From Clostridia bacterium (GTDB taxonomy: Bacteria; Bacillota; Clostridia; Peptostreptococcales; Anaerovoracaceae), in contig CAAFTW010000012.1 of NCBI GenBank assembly GCA_900766045.1, positions 1-34,283 on the forward strand: a stretch of 34,283 bases of DNA, read 5' to 3'. Within the stretch, counting starts at the first letter, position 1. Every line of letters begins with the position of its first letter. Made by a program: the position numbers and the translations under genes. Under the pieces are notes generated by a model. It was not told where the DNA came from and made no database searches. It saw only the letters and a program-made list of their open reading frames with translations. Positions 14,751 through 22,340 of this stretch are shown piece after piece.

Positions 14751-15563
14751 ATGTACTACACAGAGCATTATGCTGTCAGCAGTCATGATGTGGATGTGAA
14801 TAATAATATCCGGCCGTCCATGGTCCTGAGGTTTATGCAGGAGACGGCAAACCATCAGATGAGGGATAACAAACCGAGTTACTATGACCTGTTTTTTTCG
14901 GGGAAATCGTTTATCATTACAAGAATTTCTATAGAACTATATGAGCAGCTGCATCAGTACGATGAAATTGAGGTGCGCTGCTGGGTCTGTGAAGGAAAAG
15001 CGGCGACGTTCGTCCGCTGTTATCAGATTTACAAAGAAGATACACTATGTGCGCAGGCATATTCAGAATGGGCGCTTGCGGATATTCACAGTGGCAGACT
15101 GATTCATACGTCGGAAATTGACTTTTCCGGCTATGAAGCCGGAGAGAAGCTGGAGCTGGAACTTCCGCGCAGATTTCACATTCCGAGAGATCTTGAATTG
15201 AAGAAGATCGGGATGGACCGTGTCCGCTACAGCACTGTAGACCTGAACGGGCATATGAATAATACTTATTATCCGGATATGTGCTGGGACTGTATCCCGG
15301 ATATTGAACGAAAAATGGTTACGTCCATAAACATCCGGTTTGTGCATGAAGCGCTTTTGAATTCTGAGCTGGACATTTACGGTGCGGAGGCTGATGCCGG
15401 ACTGGCAAAAGATCCGCGGGCGGAGCAGGTTTATGTTACGCAGTCCAGAATCGGAGAACGGAAAAATGTTGAGATTATTTTCGGGCTGAAAAAGCTGGAG
15501 CATCCACTCTGGGATGAGGAACAGCTTAATAATCTGATGAACGAGGATACTCGTGAACGATAG
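14751..15563 (+). CDS. Acyl-ACP thioesterase
   Basis: This enzyme hydrolyses acyl-ACP to free fatty acid and ends chain elongation. The 270-residue product is a double hotdog protein: the first domain (1-125) begins YAVSSHDVDVNNNIRPS, and the second (about 150-270) carries VDLNGHMNNTYY with Asn166 and His168 in the catalytic N-x-H position of FatA/FatB-type enzymes. I chose ATG 14751, with GGAGAGGGG seven bases upstream; an earlier in-frame ATG at 14694 has no ribosome binding site. It is alone with its promoter but lies 88 bases before the secreted protein gene in the same direction, and no terminator separates them, so co-transcription is possible. Chain-length preference is unknown. Confidence 0.9.
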   Translation: MYYTEHYAVSSHDVDVNNNIRPSMVLRFMQETANHQMRDNKPSYYDLFFSGKSFIITRISIELYEQLHQYDEIEVRCWVCEGKAATFVRCYQIYKEDTLCAQAYSEWALADIHSGRLIHTSEIDFSGYEAGEKLELELPRRFHIPRDLELKKIGMDRVRYSTVDLNGHMNNTYYPDMCWDCIPDIERKMVTSINIRFVHEALLNSELDIYGAEADAGLAKDPRAEQVYVTQSRIGERKNVEIIFGLKKLEHPLWDEEQLNNLMNEDTRER

Positions 15564-15651
15564 AGGCAGGTCTGAAATTATACGAAGCCGCAGTATGTGG
15601 ACATATATGAGTCTGAGAAATAACAGGTAAAGAGGTAGAGGAGAGGTAGAT

Positions 15652-18006
15652 ATGAAGTTTTTAAAACGAGCGGGAATCATTGCGGTTGCTGTCATGGCAT
15701 CAATGATGATGCTTCTTCCGTCAGCGGAGATTGCGTTTGCCGAACCGACGGCTGGCAGTCAGAGCGGCAGTTCGTCTTCCAGTTCGCAGCAGAGTCAGGG
15801 AACATCGACTTCCGGACAGTCTTCAACAGGTACATCCGGCCAGAGTCAGAGCGGAACTTCTGGAAACAGTACATCAGGAGGTTCATCCACATCGGGTTCC
15901 GGATCCAGGAGCTACAGTTCCCATACATCCGGAAGCTCACCAACATCCGGCAGCACGTCGGGAAGTTCTTCCTCGTCCTCAACGACAGGAAACGCAAGTG
16001 TTTCAGGCAGCACTTCAACTTCCGGTACGACATCTTCCTCTGCTTCTTCAACAAATAAAAGCAGCAAGGATACATCTTCCGGGTCTGCAAAGCACCAGGC
16101 AAGCAAGGCCAATTACAGCCTTCATTCTCTGTCCAGCTACTATTATGACAGTAATCATAAGCAGCAGAAACGTCATAAGGATGAAATTGCCATCAGTTTT
16201 ACAGGTGGTGCGTCTGAAAGCGTCTCTAATATGGACCGCATTGGAACGTATTATACCGATGAACAGAAGGCATATCCGGTTTCCTTCCTGATGGATACGG
16301 GAAACGCTTCTTCTGAAGCACCGCTGTCAGCAATTTTCAGCAGTCAGGCTCCGGTTTACCGGATCATGGGTGCAGCGGGATATGATGCAGCCGGAATTGG
16401 AAGAGGAGAACTGTCCTTTGGAGCTTCTTCTGTTGCTTCTGCGCTGAATGCTGCAGTAAAGAGTCAGGACATTGTTCCATATCTGTCCTGCAGCAATTTG
16501 TCGGTAAGTGGTTCTCTGAAAAAAGCATATAAGAATTTTGGTGTTGAGAATTACACGGTGATCACACGCTATGGAAAGAAGATTGCGGTATTCTCCGTTA
16601 TTTCCAAGTCTGCTTTTGATAAGGCGGGGATCACTGGAGTTAAATACAGCGATTATGTAAAGACGGCAGAGCAGACCGTCAGGAAAATCCAGAAGAAGGT
16701 GGATCCGGACCTGATCATCTGTCTGGCCAATACAACAGATTCCAGTTCCCTGACGGAGAGCAGCAAACTGAGCAGTATCTCCGGACTGGATCTGGTTCTG
16801 ACCGGAGGCGGAAAGGGAAAGACACAGGAGTCTTCCGGCAAGGCAGCAGTCGTACAGAGTGCGGCAGCATCTTCCCTGAATACCGTCGTATTCAAGACAA
16901 GTGGAAAATCCTATAAATACAGCAAGGTTATTACCGCAGACTTAAACAAAGTTTCAAAGAAGGCATCTGTAACTTCTGAAATCAAGAAGTATAATAAACT
17001 CAGTGATTCTGCATACTTCTCAAAATATGGCCTTCCTTACCGTGAGACTCTTGCGGATAACTCCATCGATTTTGGATCGGCATCTGCGCTTTCGCAGAGC
17101 AGAACGGACCTTGGTTTCACCAATCTGCTGACGGATTCTTATATCTATGCAGCCCGTCATATGGCAGGGGTAAAGCAGAGTGATGTGGTATCGATCATGT
17201 CACCGAAGACAGTGAGCAGCGTATTCTCCAAGGGAACGCTGACTTCCGGAGATATTTACGCAGATCTCGGAAGCGGAAGCAGCGGCGGAACATCTGGATC
17301 TTCACTGAAGTATTTCTATCTGACCGGAAAGGAACTTCAGAATGTCGCAGAGCTTACTTCATCAGAATATAAGAGTGATGCGTCAAAGCGTCTGTATTTT
17401 GGCGGAGTGTCCTATATCTATAATCCGCACCGCGTACTGAGCAATAAGGTATATCAGTTCCGGCTGAAGGACCAGAATGGAAATACAAAAAAAGTTGATT
17501 CCAGTAAACGTTATCTGGTTGTCGCTGATGAGAATGCAGCTGCAGTCCTGAAGACGATCTCCAAGGGACATGGACAGTCTCTGAGTGTGTCTCCGAAGGC
17601 TTCAAACGGACATGCACTCAGCAATATTCCGTATCTGAAGAGCGGCAGAAAACCGGTTAAGGTCTGGGGCGCAGCGGCAAGATATGTCAAGTCAATGGGA
17701 TCGATTCCGTCTAAATACAGCAAGTCTGGTGTCCGCATGGTTTATGACGGAAGTATTTTACCGAGCCATCTGCTGAAAGAGACGAATGGAGTTGCGGGAA
17801 TTATCCTTGCGATTGCAGTGATCGTCATTGCTGTAGTCATTCTGCTGATTATCCTGCTGATCCATATCTTCCGCGGAGGAAGAGGCGGCGGATTCGGCGG
17901 AAGACGCAGACACGACAGAGACATCTTTGGCGGCGGAGGACGCGGAAGAAGAAACCGCTATCCGAAGCGCCGCAAAAAAGAGCGTTCCATTTTCACGAAT
18001 AAATAG
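15652..18006 (+). CDS. Secreted, membrane-anchored UshA/5'-nucleotidase-like protein with lost catalytic motifs
   Basis: The 784-residue protein has a signal peptide (1-30, cleavage near AFAEP), a Ser/Thr/Gly-rich linker (about 33-150), and a region resembling a calcineurin-like phosphatase domain (about 176-430). A 5'-nucleotidase C-terminal domain follows (about 460-690, including LGFTNLLTDSYIYAARHMAG and KGTLTSGDIY), then a membrane helix (about 713-738) and a Gly/Arg-rich cytoplasmic tail. In active homologues the first domain has GNHEFD; here GYDAAGIGRGELSFG (243-257) puts Arg-Gly-Glu in place of Asn-His-Glu. The later GGH(x)H metal motif reads LTGGGKG, with no histidine. It is therefore probably inactive as a phosphatase and may bind a ligand or cell wall. 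GAGGAGAGG precedes the ATG. A terminator follows. Confidence 0.85.
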   Translation: MKFLKRAGIIAVAVMASMMMLLPSAEIAFAEPTAGSQSGSSSSSSQQSQGTSTSGQSSTGTSGQSQSGTSGNSTSGGSSTSGSGSRSYSSHTSGSSPTSGSTSGSSSSSSTTGNASVSGSTSTSGTTSSSASSTNKSSKDTSSGSAKHQASKANYSLHSLSSYYYDSNHKQQKRHKDEIAISFTGGASESVSNMDRIGTYYTDEQKAYPVSFLMDTGNASSEAPLSAIFSSQAPVYRIMGAAGYDAAGIGRGELSFGASSVASALNAAVKSQDIVPYLSCSNLSVSGSLKKAYKNFGVENYTVITRYGKKIAVFSVISKSAFDKAGITGVKYSDYVKTAEQTVRKIQKKVDPDLIICLANTTDSSSLTESSKLSSISGLDLVLTGGGKGKTQESSGKAAVVQSAAASSLNTVVFKTSGKSYKYSKVITADLNKVSKKASVTSEIKKYNKLSDSAYFSKYGLPYRETLADNSIDFGSASALSQSRTDLGFTNLLTDSYIYAARHMAGVKQSDVVSIMSPKTVSSVFSKGTLTSGDIYADLGSGSSGGTSGSSLKYFYLTGKELQNVAELTSSEYKSDASKRLYFGGVSYIYNPHRVLSNKVYQFRLKDQNGNTKKVDSSKRYLVVADENAAAVLKTISKGHGQSLSVSPKASNGHALSNIPYLKSGRKPVKVWGAAARYVKSMGSIPSKYSKSGVRMVYDGSILPSHLLKETNGVAGIILAIAVIVIAVVILLIILLIHIFRGGRGGGFGGRRRHDRDIFGGGGRGRRNRYPKRRKKERSIFTNK

Positions 18007-18032
18007 TCCGGTTTCACGAATAAATAGTCCGG
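17991..18032 (+). repeat. Perfect 21-bp tandem duplication spanning a stop codon
   Basis: The unit TTTCACGAATAAATAGTCCGG occurs twice without change, at 17991-18011 and 18012-18032. It covers the last codons and TAG of the preceding gene, and the second copy repeats the same in-frame TAG. Confidence 0.95.
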
Positions 18033-18104
18033 AGTGCCGGGCAGATGAAAACTGCCGGATGCTTCTGGTGCAGGGCCCCGGAAAAAATGAATAGTGATTT
18101 TGAG

Positions 18105-18137
18105 AAGACAGTCTGATATCTTTCAGGCTGTCTTTTT
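18105..18137 (+). terminator. Terminator after the secreted protein gene
   Basis: AAGACAG-T-CTGA (18105-18116) pairs with TCAG-G-CTGTCTT (18123-18134), and the T-run follows. A second GC-rich hairpin (CCGGGCAG/CTGCCGG, around 18037-18059) lies just upstream. Confidence 0.85.
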
Positions 18138-18230
18138 ACTCTGTCAGGAAAAATCCGCCAGAAGGCTGATTTTTCAGGCACTTTTGAAGCATTGCCGCAG
18201 TGGAGGATGGGTCTGTTCTGTTGTTGAAAA

Positions 18231-18255
18231 GTGGGGGAAAGTGGTGTAAAATGGT
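18231..18255 (+). promoter_or_regulatory. MraZ box (three GTGGG-type repeats at 10-bp spacing)
   Basis: GTGGG (18231), GTGGT (18241) and ATGGT (18251) are separated by 5-base spacers, the arrangement MraZ is known to bind upstream of its own operon. A further GTGGGGAAGTGG lies at 18269-18280. The site is about 110-130 bases upstream of mraZ. Confidence 0.8.
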
Positions 18256-18362
18256 GTCAGATTTAACAGTGGGGAAGTGGATTCTCTGGTAATGTACAGA
18301 TGAAAGTGCGCGTAATACAGTGAAAAAACTGACAGACCGCGGAAAAAGGAGTGAGCCGCTGC

Positions 18363-18794
18363 GTGTTCATGGGCACCTACCACAATTCTATAGATGCGAA
18401 GAACCGTATGATCGTTCCTTCCCGTTTTCGTGATAAGCTGGATGGCTGCTGTATTCTTACAAAGGGAATTGACCCCTGCCTGGAAATCTATTCCATGGAT
18501 GATTGGGAGAAACTGGAAGAAAAAATCAGTGGACTTCCGGAATCTGATCCGGCGGTACGCTCCTTCATCCGTCATTTTTTTGCCAATGCGGCAGAATGCA
18601 GCTTTGATAAACAAGGGAGAATTGTTATCCCGTCTGAGCTGATCCAATATGCCGGAATTCAGAAGGATCTGGTCACCATGGGCGCAATGCGCAAGATTGA
18701 AATCTGGAGCAGAGAAATCTGGGAAACTCCGGATAATGAGGGAAGAATGGATTCGGATGAGTTTGCGGAGGCATTGAAGAAATACAACTTTTAG
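18363..18794 (+). CDS. mraZ: Transcriptional regulator MraZ
   Basis: MraZ is a DNA-binding AbrB-fold protein that represses the dcw operon it heads. Two repeated halves are visible: MFMGTYHNSIDAKNRMIVPSRF at the start and AAECSFDKQGRIVIPSELIQYA in the second half, each with the DxxxR-P core. I chose GTG 18363, which gives MFMG and a 143-residue length, exactly the family's norm. AAGGAG (18346-18351) lies 11 bases upstream. A GTG at 18351 overlaps that ribosome binding site, and ATG 18369 is further away. The MraZ box lies upstream and rsmH follows after 8 bases. Confidence 0.95.
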   Translation: MFMGTYHNSIDAKNRMIVPSRFRDKLDGCCILTKGIDPCLEIYSMDDWEKLEEKISGLPESDPAVRSFIRHFFANAAECSFDKQGRIVIPSELIQYAGIQKDLVTMGAMRKIEIWSREIWETPDNEGRMDSDEFAEALKKYNF

Positions 18795-18802
18795 GAGGAA
18801 GC

Positions 18803-19750
18803 ATGGAGTTTCATCACGTTCCGGTCATGCTCCGGGAATGCATGGAAAATCTGAATATTGATCCTTCCGGGGTGTATGCGGACGGAACGCTCGGCGGCGC
18901 CGGACATTCCCGTGAAATCTGCAGACGTCTGGATGAGGATGGCATGCTGATCGGGATAGATCGTGACCGGGATGCGCTGCAGGCGGCCGAAGGCCGTTTA
19001 AAGGAATTCTCTTGCCGTAAAATTTTTGTCCAGAGCAATTACTCGGATATCAAGGATATTCTGAGGAACAGAAATCTGCCGCCTCTGAACGGAGCGCTTC
19101 TGGACCTGGGTGTGTCTTCCTTTCAGCTGGATGAGCCGGAGCGGGGTTTTTCCTATATGCACGACGCTCCGCTGGACATGAGGATGAACCAGCAGGATAA
19201 TTTTTCTGCCTGGGATGTTGTGAATACGTACAGTGAAAAGGAGTTAAAGCAGGTAATTTCCAAATACGGAGAGGAACGCTGGGCGGCCAGAATCGCGCAG
19301 TTCATCGTCAGGGAAAGGGCAGAGCACACGATCGAGTCAACCGGAGAGCTGGTCGACATCATCAAGCGTGCGATTCCTGCGGCAAGCAGAAGGGAAGGCC
19401 CTCATCCGGCCAAAAGAACCTTTCAGGCGATCCGCATAGAGGTTAACGATGAACTGGGACAGCTGAAACGGGCTGTGGACGCCTTCTGCGATGTACTTGC
19501 GCCGGGAGGAAGGCTTGCGATCATTACCTTCCACTCGCTGGAAGACAGGATTGTAAAGCAGGCGTTTCAGAAGCGTGCCAATCCGGATCAGGGAATTCTG
19601 GCGGGACTGCCGCCGGAGCTTGCCGGTGATTCGGTAAAGCGTGCGGACATCCGCAGAATTACAAAGAAACCGATTACTCCTTCAGCGGAGGAACTGGAAC
19701 AGAATCCGCGTTCCCGTTCCGCGAAGCTGCGTGTAATCGAGAAACTTTAA
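18803..19750 (+). CDS. rsmH: 16S rRNA (cytosine1402-N4)-methyltransferase
   Basis: RsmH (MraW) methylates N4 of C1402 in 16S rRNA using S-adenosylmethionine. The 315-residue product starts MEFHHVPVMLRECMENL, the family's HxPV-L N-terminus. The SAM-binding motif I is DGTLGGAGHS (27-36), and LIGIDRDRDAL follows. ALLDLGVSSFQLDEPERGFSY and PAKRTFQAIRIEVNDEL are the other signature segments. The C-terminus NPRSRSAKLRVIEKL is standard. AGGAGGA lies three bases upstream of the start. It sits between mraZ and ftsL as in most Firmicutes. Confidence 0.97.
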   Translation: MEFHHVPVMLRECMENLNIDPSGVYADGTLGGAGHSREICRRLDEDGMLIGIDRDRDALQAAEGRLKEFSCRKIFVQSNYSDIKDILRNRNLPPLNGALLDLGVSSFQLDEPERGFSYMHDAPLDMRMNQQDNFSAWDVVNTYSEKELKQVISKYGEERWAARIAQFIVRERAEHTIESTGELVDIIKRAIPAASRREGPHPAKRTFQAIRIEVNDELGQLKRAVDAFCDVLAPGGRLAIITFHSLEDRIVKQAFQKRANPDQGILAGLPPELAGDSVKRADIRRITKKPITPSAEELEQNPRSRSAKLRVIEKL

Positions 19751-19837
19751 AGCTGCAGTGGATTGAATCCCTGCCATACAGCTGCCGCTGTGAAAGATTT
19801 GTGATGTAAAAGCTGATTATATTTGGAGAGATAATCG

Positions 19838-20164
19838 ATGAAAAGCCGGGAGAAAAAAAGAGCTATTATCGCGATGATCGTCATTGGACTTATGCTGATC
19901 GTTCTGGTTGTACTCACTGCGTTTGCGTCTGAAATCAGAAGTGAAAATAATACGCTGATTACGAAAAACGAGGCGCTTCAGGGTGAGGTGGATACACTGA
20001 GTGTGAAGATTAAGACCAGCAATAGCGTGGATCACATTGAGAGCGTTGCGAAATCGAAGTTCGGAATGGTTTACCCGACTTCTGATCAACGGATTTACAT
20101 TACTTCCAAGGATAAACCCGGACAGAATTTTGCTGCGGTTATCCGTGAGCAGGCATATCAGTAG
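19838..20164 (+). CDS. ftsL: Cell division protein FtsL-like
   Basis: The 108-residue product has a short basic cytoplasmic tail (KSREKKR), one membrane helix (about 9-31), and an extracellular coiled-coil segment SEIRSENNTLITKNEALQGEVDTL. It then has VAKSKFGMVYPTSDQ, close to the A-xx-xGM-xP motif of the FtsL/DivIC septum proteins. FtsL joins FtsQ/DivIB and the septal PBP. Sequence alone cannot separate FtsL from DivIC; position after rsmH points to FtsL. GGAGA lies 8 bases upstream of the ATG. A strong terminator-like hairpin follows it. Confidence 0.85.
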   Translation: MKSREKKRAIIAMIVIGLMLIVLVVLTAFASEIRSENNTLITKNEALQGEVDTLSVKIKTSNSVDHIESVAKSKFGMVYPTSDQRIYITSKDKPGQNFAAVIREQAYQ

Positions 20165-20188
20165 ATAATGATCCGATGGAGCAAGCGT

Positions 20189-20232
20189 GCCGGACAACTG
20201 ACTGTAACATTGGCTGTCCGGCTGTTTTCTTT
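20189..20232 (+). terminator. Intrinsic terminator-like hairpin inside the dcw cluster
   Basis: GCCGGACA (20189-20196) pairs perfectly with TGTCCGGC (20215-20222), and TGTTTTCTTT follows. It stands between ftsL and the PBP gene. Confidence 0.7.
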
Positions 20233-20267
20233 CATTCGGAAGTGCAGATAGGGGTAATACATATCGA

Positions 20268-22244
20268 ATGAGGAATATCTCACCAGAAAATAAAAGAAGA
20301 ATCGTCTGGGTGTTTATTTTTCTCGCGGTCATGATGCTGGTCATGCTGCTTCGGACAGCGTGGATACAGATCGTGCATGCCGATGACTACCGCGAGAAGG
20401 CCATCAGCCAGCAGACCAGCGACCTTCCCGTACAGTCAAAGCGCGGATCCATTTACGATACCAACGGAAAGGTCCTGGCAAGCAGCGCAAACTGCTATGC
20501 TGTATGGGCCCGTCCGACTCAGCTGAAAAGCACCTATTCGTCAGAGAGAATCACCGAGCTCAGCAGAAGGCTTGCCGTGATCCTGAATATGAAGGCGTCT
20601 ACAGTAAAAAGCAGACTGACTTCGAAGAAGAGCCTCTGCCTGGTATCTCCGTATGTGACCAGAAAGACGAGCGTCCGCATTCAGAAGCTGAAGGTTACCG
20701 GGCTGGAAACTGCGCGGACGACCAGGAGATATTATCCACTGGGAAGCTCCGCGGCTAAGCTGATCGGAAGTGTAACTTCCAGCAATGTCGGTAGAAGCGG
20801 TATTGAGCTGGAATTTAATAATGAACTCGCAGGAGTCAACGGCCGCTCGATTAAGGAAACAGATATTAACGGAAATACTCTGGCATATGGAAAGAACAGA
20901 ATTTACGGCGCGAAGAACGGTTACAACCTGACGCTGACCATTGACGAAGTTCTCCAGCATTATGCCACCAATGCCGTTGCGGCAGGACTAAAGAAGACGC
21001 AGGCGAAGAAAATCATGTGCATCGTCATGAATCCGAAAACGGGAGACATTCTTGCCATGGTGACAACTCCGTCTTTCAACCCGAATGACGCGACCGAACC
21101 GGCATCTGTGTCTGCACGCAAGGCGTTTAATAAGATGAGTTCGAAACAGCAGTCGCAGTATCTCAACGCCATGTGGAAGAATCCGATAGTAAGTGACTTA
21201 TACGAGCCTGGTTCTACCTTCAAGCTGATTAATACGACAGCTGCACTGGAAGAAGGCATCGCAACGCCGAATTCGAGCTTTTACTGCAGCGGATATACCA
21301 AGGTCGCGGGAACAACCCTGTACTGCTGGCAGAAGGCAGGACACAGATCAGAAACACTGACCTCTGCGGTCGGAAACTCCTGCAACCCGGTTCAGGTCCA
21401 GCTTGCACTGAAACTTGGAAAAGATAAATACTATAATTATCTGCATCTGTTCGGCATCACCGATAAGACCCACGTCGATCTTCCGGCGGAGACCTCTGCG
21501 ATTATCAAGGACAAAAGCAAAATCAGCAAGGTAGATCTGGCAACGATGGCCTACGGCCAGGGAATTGCCGTTACGCCCCTTCAGCTGATCACCGCGATTT
21601 CCTCCATCGGAAACAACGGTGTGCTGATGAAACCGAGAATTGTAAAGAAAATGACCAACTCCAGCGGAAAGACCGTGAAAACCTTCCCGGTCAAAAAAGT
21701 CCGCCAGGTCATGTCAAAGAAAACCGCTTCGGAGATGTGCAAAATCATGGAGTATGAGGTGAACAAGGGAAGCGGTACAACCGTAAAGATTGCCGGATAC
21801 AGCATCGGAGGAAAAACGGGAACGGCTAATAAAGCGGTGAACGGCGGCTATTCAAACGATACATTTTCTTCCTTTATCGGAATGGCACCGATGAACAACC
21901 CGAAACTGGCGGTTCTGGTCGTTGTCGACAGTCCGAAGGGCGTCCATTACGGCGCGCAGACCGCCGGCCCGATTGCAAAGGCCTTTTTAAAGAAAGCCCT
22001 GCAGTATGAGGAAATCTCACCGCACTATACATCCTCGGAGAAGAAGAGTCTGAGTTCTTCGATTTCCACCATTCCGGATGTCACGGGCCTGTCTTCCGTC
22101 AAGGCAGAAGCAAAGCTTAAGAAGCTTGGTCTGAAAGTGAAGGAATCTCCGTCCGGAAGCGGGAAGTTCACCGTCAAGGCGCAGTATCCGAAAGCTGGAA
22201 AAGTCGTAAAGCGCGGCACGACGGTATACATCTACAGGGAATAG
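20268..22244 (+). CDS. ftsI: Class B penicillin-binding protein with C-terminal PASTA domain (FtsI/SpoVD-like)
   Basis: This transpeptidase cross-links septal peptidoglycan. The 658-residue product has a membrane anchor (about 11-29), a dimerisation domain beginning RGSIYDTNGKVLA (59-71), and a transpeptidase domain. Its catalytic motifs are SxxK (Ser316-Lys319 in EPGSTFKL), SxN (Ser371-Cys-Asn373) and KTG (516-518). A single PASTA domain occupies about 595-658 and ends the protein. The one-PASTA architecture fits Clostridia SpoVD-like or FtsI proteins; the two cannot be told apart here, as only one PBP gene lies in the cluster. The first ATG is used, but its ribosome binding site (ATAGGGG) is weaker than that of the neighbours. 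It is separated from ftsL by a terminator-like hairpin. Confidence 0.95.
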   Translation: MRNISPENKRRIVWVFIFLAVMMLVMLLRTAWIQIVHADDYREKAISQQTSDLPVQSKRGSIYDTNGKVLASSANCYAVWARPTQLKSTYSSERITELSRRLAVILNMKASTVKSRLTSKKSLCLVSPYVTRKTSVRIQKLKVTGLETARTTRRYYPLGSSAAKLIGSVTSSNVGRSGIELEFNNELAGVNGRSIKETDINGNTLAYGKNRIYGAKNGYNLTLTIDEVLQHYATNAVAAGLKKTQAKKIMCIVMNPKTGDILAMVTTPSFNPNDATEPASVSARKAFNKMSSKQQSQYLNAMWKNPIVSDLYEPGSTFKLINTTAALEEGIATPNSSFYCSGYTKVAGTTLYCWQKAGHRSETLTSAVGNSCNPVQVQLALKLGKDKYYNYLHLFGITDKTHVDLPAETSAIIKDKSKISKVDLATMAYGQGIAVTPLQLITAISSIGNNGVLMKPRIVKKMTNSSGKTVKTFPVKKVRQVMSKKTASEMCKIMEYEVNKGSGTTVKIAGYSIGGKTGTANKAVNGGYSNDTFSSFIGMAPMNNPKLAVLVVVDSPKGVHYGAQTAGPIAKAFLKKALQYEEISPHYTSSEKKSLSSSISTIPDVTGLSSVKAEAKLKKLGLKVKESPSGSGKFTVKAQYPKAGKVVKRGTTVYIYRE

Positions 22245-22340
22245 CAGTTAAACAGAAGATAAACATGGAGGCAGAATCAGTCTGCCGGAAAAAACATACG
22301 CAGGATGAAAACAGCGCAGGAGCGCAGGAAAGGCAGAGAC

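Noticed and set aside
15731..16291. 186-codon frame in the Ser-rich region
   Set aside because: It arises from the repetitive Ser/Thr/Gly codons of the secreted protein read in another frame.
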